A DNA stretch of 64,000 nt from contig NZ_WIAO01000005.1 in NCBI RefSeq assembly GCF_009451885.1, positions 62,001-126,000 on the forward strand, read 5' to 3'. A model generated the notes under the pieces. It had not been told where the DNA came from, made no database searches, and worked only from the letters and a program-made list of their open reading frames with translations. A program made the position numbers and the translations under genes. Position 1 is the stretch's first letter; the number at the start of each line of letters is the position of its first letter. Positions 27,765 through 35,349 of this stretch are shown in pieces. The stretch comes from Glycomyces albidus. GTDB taxonomy: Bacteria > Actinomycetota > Actinomycetes > Mycobacteriales > Micromonosporaceae.

Positions 27765-28880
27765 ATGAGACTCAAGCCGATCCGTACTCCGCTCGCCGCA
27801 GCCGCGGTCCTCGCCGCCGCCCTCGCCGGCGGCCCCGCGTTCGCGCAGGAGGAGCCCGAGCCGATCACCGGCGACCCCACGGCCGAACCCGGCCTGGAAC
27901 TGCGCGGCGAACTCGACGGCGACCGGTACGACGTGTGGGCCAACGTCCTCGGCCTCACGCCGCACGGCTCCGAGGAGACGTACACGGTCTACTGCATCGA
28001 CATCCGGACCCCGCTCGACACCGAGAGCCCCTACGCCGAAGGCGACTGGGAGGAGTCCGGGGTCGCGAACCTCGAATCGGTCCGCTGGGTCCTGTTCAAC
28101 GGCTACCCGAACGTCGGCGCCGAGGAGCTCATCGAGTCGTCCGGCGGCGAGGTCAACCCCGAGTGGACCGACGCGGAGACCGCCGAGGTCGCCTACGCGG
28201 GCACCCAGGCCGCCGTGTGGCACTTCACCGACGCGTGGGAGCTGCTGAGCGACAACCCCGTCAAGGGCGGCAACAGCGGCGAGGACGAGGCCGTCCTCGC
28301 GGTCTACGAGCACCTGACCGAGGACACCGGGCGCGTGCCCGACCCGTCGGAGTTCATCGTGGACCTCGAAGGCGAAGCGGAGGCCGGATACGAGGGCGGC
28401 CGGTTCGGCCCCTACACGATCCGCTCCAACGCCGGGCCCGTCGAGCTCGAAGCCGACGGCGGCAGGCTCGAGAAGGCGAACGGCGACATCGTCGAGTCCC
28501 TCGAGGACGGCGAGGAGTTCTGGATCGCCATGGACGAGTCCAGCAGCGAGGTGACGATCACCGGCACCGCCGCGTACGACCTCCCGGTCGGGCGGGTCTT
28601 CCTCGCCACCACCGAGGCGTCACTGTCGGGCGACGCCGCCAACCGGGTGATCTCCGGCGAGTCCCAGAAGCTCATCCTCGCCGAGCCGCGCGCCGGCGAG
28701 GTCCCCGCCGAGTGGCGATTCGCCCTCGACGCGCCCACCGACGAACCCGAGCCCGGCGGCGCGCAGCTGCCGAAGACCGGGACCGGCCTCACCGTCGCGT
28801 TCGCGGCCGGCCTGGCGCTCCTCGTCGGCGGCCTCACCGCCACGGTGTTCGCCAAGCGCCGCACCGGCTCGGTGCACTAG
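27765..28880 (+). CDS. Thioester-domain (TQxA) LPXTG surface protein 1
   Basis: The 371-residue protein starts at the ATG after AGGAGGACCGAATCACG. It has a signal peptide (to about residue 27) and a thioester domain with Cys77 (VYCIDI) and Gln148 (GTQAAVW), the pair expected to form an internal Cys-Gln thioester that can bond covalently to a target. A beta-sandwich stalk follows, then a sorting signal: LPKTG at 335-339, a hydrophobic span and a basic tail. It should be anchored to peptidoglycan by a sortase; no sortase gene is in the window. It is a paralogue of the next gene. An adhesin or envelope cross-linking role is inferred. Confidence 0.92.
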   Translation: MRLKPIRTPLAAAAVLAAALAGGPAFAQEEPEPITGDPTAEPGLELRGELDGDRYDVWANVLGLTPHGSEETYTVYCIDIRTPLDTESPYAEGDWEESGVANLESVRWVLFNGYPNVGAEELIESSGGEVNPEWTDAETAEVAYAGTQAAVWHFTDAWELLSDNPVKGGNSGEDEAVLAVYEHLTEDTGRVPDPSEFIVDLEGEAEAGYEGGRFGPYTIRSNAGPVELEADGGRLEKANGDIVESLEDGEEFWIAMDESSSEVTITGTAAYDLPVGRVFLATTEASLSGDAANRVISGESQKLILAEPRAGEVPAEWRFALDAPTDEPEPGGAQLPKTGTGLTVAFAAGLALLVGGLTATVFAKRRTGSVH

Positions 28881-28891
28881 ACCTCGGGGAT

Positions 28892-28915
28892 GCGGACGGG
28901 CCCCGGCCCGTCCGC
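28892..28915 (+). terminator. Perfect hairpin after first thioester protein
   Basis: An 11-bp perfect stem (GCGGACGGGCC / GGCCCGTCCGC) with a 2-base loop lies 11 bases after the stop. No T run. Confidence 0.7.
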
Positions 28916-29001
28916 TGCCGCAGGAGCGTTCCGGACCACCTCGACCCGGTCCGGACCCGGGCGCGCTCCAGCGGCTCGCACATCGGCCCGGCGCATGATG
29001 C

Positions 29002-29040
29002 GGCCGGAACCGGGGCAAGCGATCCGCCCCGGTTCCGGCC
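29002..29040 (+). terminator. 15-bp perfect inverted repeat
   Basis: GGCCGGAACCGGGGC and GCCCCGGTTCCGGCC are perfectly complementary around a 9-base loop. It may be a second terminator or an RNA element; it lies 68 bases before the TATAGT promoter candidate. Confidence 0.55.
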
Positions 29041-29270
29041 ACTCGCGTCCCGGCAGTCGCGTCCCGTCACGGCCCCCGCCGCACCACCCCAGTCGATACC
29101 GAATCGTTATAGTGGCGCGCCTCCCCGAGGTCGCGCCGTTTTCGTTGCCCCGCAAGCGGACCACCGCTCAGAATCTCCCCCGTCCCGCGTGCAACCGGCG
29201 GGGTGCCGCTAACGTGTCGGAGGAAGATTCAACGCGTCAATCCCTCGGAAAAGCAAAGGGACTTCAACGA

Positions 29271-30374
29271 ATGATGAGCAAAGCCCTCAAAGGGACGCTC
29301 GCTGTCGCAGCGGGCACCATGCTCGGCCTCAGCGGTCTCACCGCAGCCCAAGCGCAGGACGAGGAACCCACGCCGTCGGGTGCGTCCGGGACCGTCGTCC
29401 AGGAGCCGGGCATCACCCTCCACGGTGACACCCAGGACCCCACGGCCGTCATGCTCGGCCTCGACCTCGGCGACGGCGAGACCCGCACCGTCTACTGCAT
29501 CCAGATCGAGGTCGGACTCGAAGACGACCTGATCCACGAAGAGCGCCCCTGGGACGACATCCCGGTCGAGGACCTCCCGCTCGTGCTCGGCGTCCTCCTC
29601 AACGGCTACGACGGCACCAACGCCGCCGAGCTGCTCGAGGCCGCCGGCGTCTCCGGCGAGACCATCGACCCGTTCACCGCGGAGCAGGTCGCCTACGCCG
29701 GCACCCAGGCCGCCATCTGGGAGCTCACCGACGGCTGGGCCATCACCGCCAGCGACCCCACCGAAGGCGAAGCCGGCGTCGACACCGCCGTCCTCGCGGT
29801 CCACGACTACCTGATCGCCGAGTCCGAGCCGGTCGACGAGCCCGACTTCGAGCCCTACTTCGAGGTCGACGACTCCGCCGCCGTCACCGACGGCGCCAAG
29901 GTCGGCCCCTTCACCGTCGCCACCAACTTCGACAAGCTGACGTTCGCGCAGCCCGAAGGCGCCACGATCGTCGACGAGAACGGCGACGCCGTCACCGAGT
30001 TCACGAACGAGCAGACCTTCTACGTCGAATTCGACGAGGCCGCCACCAGCAGCGTCACGCTCGTCACCGACACGATCACCTGGACCACCCCCGCCGGCCG
30101 CACCTTCGTGCCGGTCGACGCCGAAGGCGCCGACGTCGAAGGCCAGCGCCTCATCCTCGCCGAGGAGTTCGCCTCCGAGTACGCCGCCGAGATCGAGTTC
30201 GAGATCGTCGTCGAAGAGGTGCCCTCCGAGTCGCCCAAGCCGCAGCTCCCCGTCACCGGCACCAGCCTGACCTACGTCGCCTCCATCGGCGGCGCGGTCC
30301 TCGTCGCCGGCGTCGTCGCGATGGTGCTCATGCGCCGCCGCGCCGCCCGCGCCGACTGGGGCTCGGACGCCTAG
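29271..30374 (+). CDS. Thioester-domain (TQxA) LPXTG surface protein 2
   Basis: The 367-residue paralogue of the preceding surface protein has a signal peptide (to about residue 28), a thioester domain with Cys76 (VYCIQI) and Gln146 (GTQAAIW), an acidic stalk, and the sorting signal LPVTG at 326-330 with a hydrophobic span and Arg-rich tail. The same covalent-adhesin architecture suggests a tandem duplication followed by divergence, since the two stalks differ strongly. Two consecutive ATG codons mark the start. A strong hairpin follows the stop. Confidence 0.92.
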   Translation: MMSKALKGTLAVAAGTMLGLSGLTAAQAQDEEPTPSGASGTVVQEPGITLHGDTQDPTAVMLGLDLGDGETRTVYCIQIEVGLEDDLIHEERPWDDIPVEDLPLVLGVLLNGYDGTNAAELLEAAGVSGETIDPFTAEQVAYAGTQAAIWELTDGWAITASDPTEGEAGVDTAVLAVHDYLIAESEPVDEPDFEPYFEVDDSAAVTDGAKVGPFTVATNFDKLTFAQPEGATIVDENGDAVTEFTNEQTFYVEFDEAATSSVTLVTDTITWTTPAGRTFVPVDAEGADVEGQRLILAEEFASEYAAEIEFEIVVEEVPSESPKPQLPVTGTSLTYVASIGGAVLVAGVVAMVLMRRRAARADWGSDA

Positions 30375-30415
30375 GCAGAAGGCACCGCGACAGCAGGAGA
30401 ACACTGCGATCACCA

Positions 30416-30450
30416 CCACACGCCCGCTGGTCCGACCGGCGGGCGTGTGG
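30416..30450 (+). terminator. Terminator of surface protein 2
   Basis: A perfect 12-bp stem (CCACACGCCCGC / GCGGGCGTGTGG) with an 11-base loop ends immediately before the -10 hexamer of the chorismate mutase leader. Confidence 0.8.
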
Positions 30451-30456
30451 CATACT
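30451..30456 (+). promoter_or_regulatory. Putative -10 of the chorismate mutase leader transcript
   Basis: CATACT differs from TATACT at one base and ends 6 bases before the GTG of the leader peptide, so the mRNA is expected to begin at or next to that GTG and to be leaderless. Confidence 0.6.
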
Positions 30457-30462
30457 TGCGGC

Positions 30463-30531
30463 GTGACCCAGAGCGCGCGATTTTACTTTTACTACGGCAC
30501 GGACTCCCCGAGCCGTGGGTCGTCGCGCTGA
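30463..30531 (+). CDS. Phe/Tyr leader peptide of the chorismate mutase attenuator
   Basis: This 22-codon frame, MTQSARFYFYYGTDSPSRGSSR with GTG as start, contains five consecutive aromatic codons (Phe-Tyr-Phe-Tyr-Tyr, 30481-30495) and ends at TGA 30529. A hairpin (30498-30517: CACGG, A bulge, CTC / GAG, CCGTG) starts just after the control codons, and a very strong terminator follows at 30545. The chorismate mutase gene is 100 bases downstream. This is the layout of classical amino-acid attenuation: ribosome stalling at Phe/Tyr codons when charged tRNA is scarce should prevent termination. The AT-rich control codons stand out from the surrounding GC-rich DNA. The competing antiterminator fold was not resolved by eye. 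Confidence 0.8.
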   Translation: MTQSARFYFYYGTDSPSRGSSR

Positions 30532-30544
30532 CACACAGACCTAC

Positions 30545-30575
30545 AGCCCCGGGCGGATCCGCCCGGGGCTTTTTT
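30545..30575 (+). terminator. Attenuator terminator upstream of chorismate mutase
   Basis: A near-palindromic 26-base stem (AGCCCCGGGCGGA / TCCGCCCGGGGCT) is followed by TTTTT, the best intrinsic terminator in the window. It lies between the aromatic leader peptide and the chorismate mutase start at 30632. Confidence 0.88.
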
Positions 30576-30631
30576 CACGCCCAGGGCCACCGCCCGGACA
30601 CCGATCCGCATCCGCTCGCAAGGAGGCCCTG

Positions 30632-30895
30632 ATGACCGCCAAGACCGAAGTGACGACCGACGAGCTCGACGACCTGCGCACCGAGATCAACGCCATGGAC
30701 GACGAGATCATCCGACTCTGGCGGCGCCGCGCCGCCGTCTCCAAGCGCATCGGCGAGATCCGCATGGCCAACGGCGGCACCCGCCTGGTCCTCGACCGCG
30801 AACGCGCCATCCTCGAGAAGTACCGCGCCGCCCTCGGCGAAGACGGCGTCCAGATCGCCATGCTCGTCCTCCGGTCCGGCCGCGGACCGCTCTGA
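30632..30895 (+). CDS. aroQ: Chorismate mutase, AroQ class
   Basis: The 87-residue protein starts at the ATG preceded by AAGGAGG. It is a single AroQ-fold helical domain: LRTEINAMDDEIIRLWRRRA, then SKRIGEIR, with the conserved active-site Arg, Lys and Asp/Glu positions of that family. It converts chorismate to prephenate, the branch point to phenylalanine and tyrosine. It has no fused dehydratase or dehydrogenase domain and no signal peptide, so it is the cytoplasmic biosynthetic type. The upstream FYFYY leader and terminator indicate control by Phe/Tyr supply. Confidence 0.9.
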   Translation: MTAKTEVTTDELDDLRTEINAMDDEIIRLWRRRAAVSKRIGEIRMANGGTRLVLDRERAILEKYRAALGEDGVQIAMLVLRSGRGPL

Positions 30896-30950
30896 CGAGT
30901 GACGGCCGCGCCGGAGGAGTGTCGTACCCGGCGCGGCATAATTGATCCCG

Positions 30951-33176
30951 ATGAACGACCTTCTGACCGGCCTCAACGAACCGCAACGCCAAGCCGTCGA
31001 GCACGCCGGATCACCGCTGCTCATCGTCGCAGGCGCGGGCTCGGGCAAGACCCGCGTCCTCACCCACCGCATCGCGTACCTCCTGGCCGAACGCGGGGCC
31101 CACCCCGGCGAGATCCTCGCGATCACGTTCACGAACAAGGCCGCCGCCGAGATGCGCGAACGCGTCGCCGACCTCATCGGCGCGCGCTCGCGCGCCATGT
31201 GGGTCCTCACCTTCCACTCCGCGTGCCTGCGGATCCTCCGCCGCGAAGCCCACCGGCTCGGCTGGAAGTCCAGCTTCACGATCTACGACACCGACGACGC
31301 CCGCCGGCTGCTCACCCAGATCGTCAAGGACCTCGGCCTCGACTCCAAGAAGCACTCCCCGCGCTGGCTCGCCGCCGAGATCTCCCGGTTCAAGAACGAG
31401 CTCATCGGCCCCGAGCAGGCCGCCGCGGCCGCCGACGACGCCCGCGCGCAGCTCGTCGCCGACGTGTACGCGCAGTACGACGAGCGCCTGCGCCTGGCCC
31501 AGGCGGTCGACTTCGACGACATCATCGGCTCCACGGTCCACCTCTTCCGGGCGTTCCCGGAGGTCGCCAAGTCCTACCGGATGCGGTTCCGGCACGTCAT
31601 GGTCGACGAGTACCAGGACACCAACCACGCCCAGTACACGCTCGTGCGGGAGCTCGTCGGCACCGGCGACGACCGGGCCGAGCTGTGCGTCGTCGGCGAC
31701 GCCGACCAGTCGATCTACGCGTTCCGCGGCGCCACCATCCGCAACATCATCGAGTTCGAGCGCGACTTCCCGGACGCGAAGACGATCCTGCTCGAGCAGA
31801 ACTACCGCTCCACGCAGACGATCCTCGACGCCGCGAACGGGGTCATCCGCAACAACACCGAGCGCGGCCGCGAGAAGCGGCTGTGGAGCGACGAGGGCCC
31901 CGGCGGCCGGATCCTCGGGCACACCGGGGACAACGAGCACGACGAGGCCGCGTGGGTCGCCGCCAGGATCGACCAGCTCGTCGACGAGAAGGAGACGAGC
32001 TTCGGCGACACCGCGATCTTCTACCGGACCAACGCGCAGTCGCGCGCGTTCGAAGAGGTGTTCGTGCGCCGCGGCATCCCGTACAAGGTCGTCGGCGGCG
32101 TCCGCTTCTACGAGCGCAAAGAGGTCCGCGACATGCTCGCGTACCTGAAGCTGACCGCGAACCCGGACGACACGGTCTCGGCGATGCGCGTCGTCAACAC
32201 CCCGAAGCGGGGCGTCGGCGACCGGGCGGTCGCCGAGGTCGAGGCCCTCGCGGCCCGGCTGCGGATCTCGTTCCCCGAAGCGCTCCACCGCGCCGACGAG
32301 GCGCCCGGGATCTCCGGGCGGGCCCGGCCCGGCATCAAGCGGTTCTGCGAGATCATCGACGCCGCCACGGAACTGGCGAAGACCGCGCCGCCCGAAGAGG
32401 TCCTCGACCGGCTCATCACCGACACCGGGTACCTCGAAGGGCTCGAGCAGTCCAGCGACCCGCAGGACGAGGGCCGCATCGAGAACCTCCAGGAGCTCGT
32501 CGCCGTCGCCCACGAGTTCACCGAGTCCGTCATGCGCGGCACGACCGAGGACGACGAGCAGGACCTCGCCGCCGACGTGCCGTCGTTCCTGGAGCACGTC
32601 GCGCTCGTCTCCGACGCCGACTCCATCCCCGACCCCGACGCGCAGGAGGGCGGGGTCGTCACCCTGATGACCCTCCACACCGCGAAGGGCCTGGAGTTCG
32701 ACACGGTGTTCCTCACCGGGCTCGACGACGGCCTGTTCCCGCACGAGCGGTCCATGAACAAGCCCGGCGACCTCGAAGAGGAGCGCCGCCTCGCGTACGT
32801 GGGCCTCACCCGCGCCCGCAAGCACCTGCACCTGACGCGGGCCGGGACCCGGAACATCTTCGGGCAGCCCGAGTACTACGCCGCCAGCCGGTTCCTCGCC
32901 GAGATCCCCGCGGACCTCATCGAATGGTCCGAGTCGGCGCCGCCGCCGCGCGTCGTGAAGTCGAAGGCGCCCTCGTTCGGGCAGCCGATCGTCATGCGCA
33001 GCTCCGGCGACGTGCCCGTGCTCGACGTCGGCGACCGCGTCACCCACGACAAGTGGGGACTCGGCCGGGTCGTCGAGCTCAAGGGCTCGGGCCCGCGGGC
33101 CCAGGCGCGCATCGACTTCGGCGACGGCGAACCCAAATGGGTGATCCTGCGCCTCGCGCCGATCACGAAGCTCTAG
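30951..33176 (+). CDS. pcrA: ATP-dependent DNA helicase PcrA/UvrD type
   Basis: The 741-residue superfamily 1A helicase has Walker A AGAGSGKT at residues 27-34, motif Ia TFTNKAAAEM, Walker B VDEYQD, motif III GDADQSIYAFRGA, motif IV NYRST, motif V TLHTAKGLEFD and motif VI VGLTRAR. The C-terminal Tudor-like domain (about 680-741, HDKWGLGRV) is typical of PcrA and binds RNA polymerase in homologues. It unwinds DNA 3' to 5' in repair and removal of recombination intermediates. ATG 30951 is chosen over TTG 30942; CATAAT lies 8 bases upstream. The stop shares CTAG with the convergent peptidase gene. Confidence 0.97.
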   Translation: MNDLLTGLNEPQRQAVEHAGSPLLIVAGAGSGKTRVLTHRIAYLLAERGAHPGEILAITFTNKAAAEMRERVADLIGARSRAMWVLTFHSACLRILRREAHRLGWKSSFTIYDTDDARRLLTQIVKDLGLDSKKHSPRWLAAEISRFKNELIGPEQAAAAADDARAQLVADVYAQYDERLRLAQAVDFDDIIGSTVHLFRAFPEVAKSYRMRFRHVMVDEYQDTNHAQYTLVRELVGTGDDRAELCVVGDADQSIYAFRGATIRNIIEFERDFPDAKTILLEQNYRSTQTILDAANGVIRNNTERGREKRLWSDEGPGGRILGHTGDNEHDEAAWVAARIDQLVDEKETSFGDTAIFYRTNAQSRAFEEVFVRRGIPYKVVGGVRFYERKEVRDMLAYLKLTANPDDTVSAMRVVNTPKRGVGDRAVAEVEALAARLRISFPEALHRADEAPGISGRARPGIKRFCEIIDAATELAKTAPPEEVLDRLITDTGYLEGLEQSSDPQDEGRIENLQELVAVAHEFTESVMRGTTEDDEQDLAADVPSFLEHVALVSDADSIPDPDAQEGGVVTLMTLHTAKGLEFDTVFLTGLDDGLFPHERSMNKPGDLEEERRLAYVGLTRARKHLHLTRAGTRNIFGQPEYYAASRFLAEIPADLIEWSESAPPPRVVKSKAPSFGQPIVMRSSGDVPVLDVGDRVTHDKWGLGRVVELKGSGPRAQARIDFGDGEPKWVILRLAPITKL

Positions 33177-33940
33177 CGCAGGTCCAGGCCGGCCTCGGAG
33201 AGGTAGCCCAGCGGCTCCACCGGCCGCCCGTCCACATGCACTTCGAAGTGGACGTGGGAGCCGAACGAGAACCCCGTGTTGCCGGCGTCGGCGATGCGGG
33301 TCCCCGAGTCGACCCAGTCGCCTTCGCTGACGTGCAGGGCCGAGTTGTGCGCGTAGTAGGTCTCCACGCCGTCGCCGTGGTCGATGATCACGAGGTTCCC
33401 GAAGCCGGACTCCCAGCCGGCGTGCTTGACCGTGCCCGGGTAGGCCGCGTAGACCGGGTCGCCGGTCTCGGCGTCGAAGTCGACCCCGTTGTGGTTGCGG
33501 CCCCAGCGCTGCCCGAACAGCGAGGTGATGGTGATCTCGTCGAGCATGGGCCGCCACTGGATCTGCGCGTCCTGGCCCGTGACCGGGGTGGCGCGCTCGG
33601 TGTCGGACGCGGCCCCGTCGGCGGCGGCCGCCGCGGGCTGCGCCTCGGCCTCGACGGACTCCTGCGGAGCGCTCGCCTCCGCGGCGAGGGCCGCGATGTC
33701 GTCGACGGCCCGCGACGGGGCGGGGGCCTCGCCGGACGGCATCCCGGCGGCGGTCGCCATCGCGACGACGGAGGCCCCGGCGACGGCGGAGCCGACGACG
33801 GCGGTGTAGCGGCGCTGGGTCCCCGCCAGCAGCGGAGCGAGTTCTGCGGCCCACGAGGCGCGGTGCTGGCCCCTCGTGCGGTGCGGCCGGGCGGCGTGGC
33901 GCCTGATCGCGGCGACGGCAACCGGTCCGGTGTCGGACAA
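33173..33940 (-). CDS. M23 family metallopeptidase (LytM/peptidoglycan hydrolase)
   Basis: Starting at TTG 33940 (GGAGGA 4 bases upstream) gives 255 residues; an alternative GTG at 34078 would add 46 Pro/Arg-rich residues of poor quality. A single membrane span or uncleaved signal lies near residues 42-63, then an Ala/Glu-rich linker, then the M23 domain (about 130-255) with the zinc ligands HNGVDFD and HVHFEVH. It should cleave peptide cross-links in peptidoglycan outside the membrane or activate such enzymes. The stop codon overlaps the pcrA stop by four bases in convergent orientation. Confidence 0.87.
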   Translation of the reverse strand: MSDTGPVAVAAIRRHAARPHRTRGQHRASWAAELAPLLAGTQRRYTAVVGSAVAGASVVAMATAAGMPSGEAPAPSRAVDDIAALAAEASAPQESVEAEAQPAAAAADGAASDTERATPVTGQDAQIQWRPMLDEITITSLFGQRWGRNHNGVDFDAETGDPVYAAYPGTVKHAGWESGFGNLVIIDHGDGVETYYAHNSALHVSEGDWVDSGTRIADAGNTGFSFGSHVHFEVHVDGRPVEPLGYLSEAGLDLR

Positions 33941-34124
33941 GACATCCTCCGGGTCAGTGGCTGACTCATCGGACGGGGCGGCGGGCCGCGGTCTCGCGCG
34001 GGCTCCGGGGGGCCGTCCGTGAGCATGGCAACCGGGCCACGGTAACGCCGCGGGCCCCGGGCGGGCGAGATTCGTCACCGCGCGGCGTGTCGCGACAATC
34101 AGGACAATCCGGAACGGTAAGGCG

Positions 34125-35078
34125 TCAGGCTTCGAGGAGCGCCTTCGACTCGGTGAAGATCCGGACGATCTCGGGGCGGACCTCGGCGCGCTCGGTGAGC
34201 GGCCGGGCCCAGGCGATGCGGATGGGGACCTCGCCGTCGCCGACGGCGGCCGCGAAGTCGGCGCCGTCGCCGTCGAAGCCGGTCATGCGGGCCGCGTGCG
34301 CCTCGGGCCGGCCGCCCGCGCCGCGGCAGATGACGAGCGTGTCGGCGGCGTGGTCGTGGTTCATGTGGTGGCAGACCGCGGCGACGACCTTGGGCTCGAA
34401 CGGGTTCCGGTCCAGGTTCGCGCCGAGTTCGGCGAGCACCGCGCCGTTGTGGTCGTAGGCGGCGAGGACCTCCTCGACGAGCCGGGACTTGGCGTCCTCG
34501 TCCAGGCCGATCGCGTCGAGGCGCGAGCGGTACTCGTCCTTGAACGCCTTGGGGCTGCCGATCCCGGTGAACTCGTAGAAGGACGCGCCGGCGCCGTCGA
34601 AGCCGTAGTTGCGCCGCGCGGCCTTCCCGAACGCCTGGCCGCCGGAGAGGTCGCCGAGGTAGCGCGTGTACGCGTGGGCCACATAGCCGGCCGGCTCGGC
34701 GGCGGCCTCGTGGATGCGTTCCACGTACGCGCGGGTCGCCGGCAGCGGCTCCGCGCCCGAGCGCCACTTCGGTCCCATGAGGAATCGCAGGTCCGCCTCG
34801 AGCGCGCCCAGGCGCGCCAGCTCGGGGAACACGAACGGCCCGGCCACCGGATCGGCCGCGAGACGGTCGCCGGCGGCCTCGATCGCCTCGTAGGCGAAGA
34901 ACTGCTGCGCGTGCCAGCGGGTGTAGTCCGCGAGGGAGAGGGAGCCGTCGAAGAGGCGGTCGAACAGGCCCGGCTCGCGATCCGCATCGGACGAAGGGTC
35001 GAGGCGCCGGTGCCGCGACCACGAGGCCTCGCGGATCCGGGCCGAGAACGACATCGCGGCGGCGGTGTCTGCAGACAT
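34125..35078 (-). CDS. Heme oxygenase fused to a DUF2470 domain
   Basis: The 317-residue protein starts at the ATG with AAGGAA upstream. Residues 1 to about 215 are a biliverdin-producing heme oxygenase: a proximal-helix His near residue 23, and the distal-helix signature YLGDLSGGQ. Residues about 225-310 form DUF2470 (HHMNHDHAAD), a domain found at the C-terminus of HugZ-type heme-degrading proteins. It should open haem, releasing iron, CO and biliverdin. A DtxR/IdeR-type iron box lies 38 bases upstream of the start, consistent with induction under iron starvation. Confidence 0.93.
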   Translation of the reverse strand: MSADTAAAMSFSARIREASWSRHRRLDPSSDADREPGLFDRLFDGSLSLADYTRWHAQQFFAYEAIEAAGDRLAADPVAGPFVFPELARLGALEADLRFLMGPKWRSGAEPLPATRAYVERIHEAAAEPAGYVAHAYTRYLGDLSGGQAFGKAARRNYGFDGAGASFYEFTGIGSPKAFKDEYRSRLDAIGLDEDAKSRLVEEVLAAYDHNGAVLAELGANLDRNPFEPKVVAAVCHHMNHDHAADTLVICRGAGGRPEAHAARMTGFDGDGADFAAAVGDGEVPIRIAWARPLTERAEVRPEIVRIFTESKALLEA

Positions 35079-35115
35079 GGGCGAGTTCCTTATCGCGAAG
35101 TGACCGCTGTGACAG

Positions 35116-35134
35116 TAAGGCAAGCCTAACCTAT
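35116..35134. promoter_or_regulatory. DtxR/IdeR-type iron box
   Basis: TAAGGCAAGCCTAACCTAT matches the 19-bp consensus TTAGGTTAGSCTAACCTAA at 15 positions, including both half-site cores. It sits 38 bases upstream of the heme oxygenase gene on its promoter side. Iron-loaded regulator bound here would repress the gene. Confidence 0.75.
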
Positions 35135-35349
35135 ACGGCCCGGCGTGTCGTGGACTGCGATCGGCCGACCCGTCAGCGAACGCCGGCGGGGCATCGGCGA
35201 GAATGATCTGAGTCCTACTCACGCGTAAGGCTGAACCAGAAAGAGCGCGAGAATCACGGTCGCAAGCCTTCCCTAGTGCGATCCGACTGTGGCACCATGG
35301 GCTCAACTGGTCCCCTGACTGAACGTACCCACCACTCACGGGAGGCCCT

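Larger units (their letters stand above)
28881..29270 (+). other. Intergenic region with two perfect hairpins and a promoter
   Basis: These 390 bases contain hairpins at 28892-28915 and 29002-29040 and then a TATAGT hexamer at 29108-29113 that could be the -10 for the second thioester gene. AAAGGG at 29256-29260 or so is the probable ribosome site for the ATG at 29271. No gene was recognised. Confidence 0.5.

Noticed and set aside
30899-33964. A 1021-codon plus-strand frame over pcrA
   Set aside because: Arg/Pro-rich out-of-frame translation. The pcrA helicase motifs are all in another frame.
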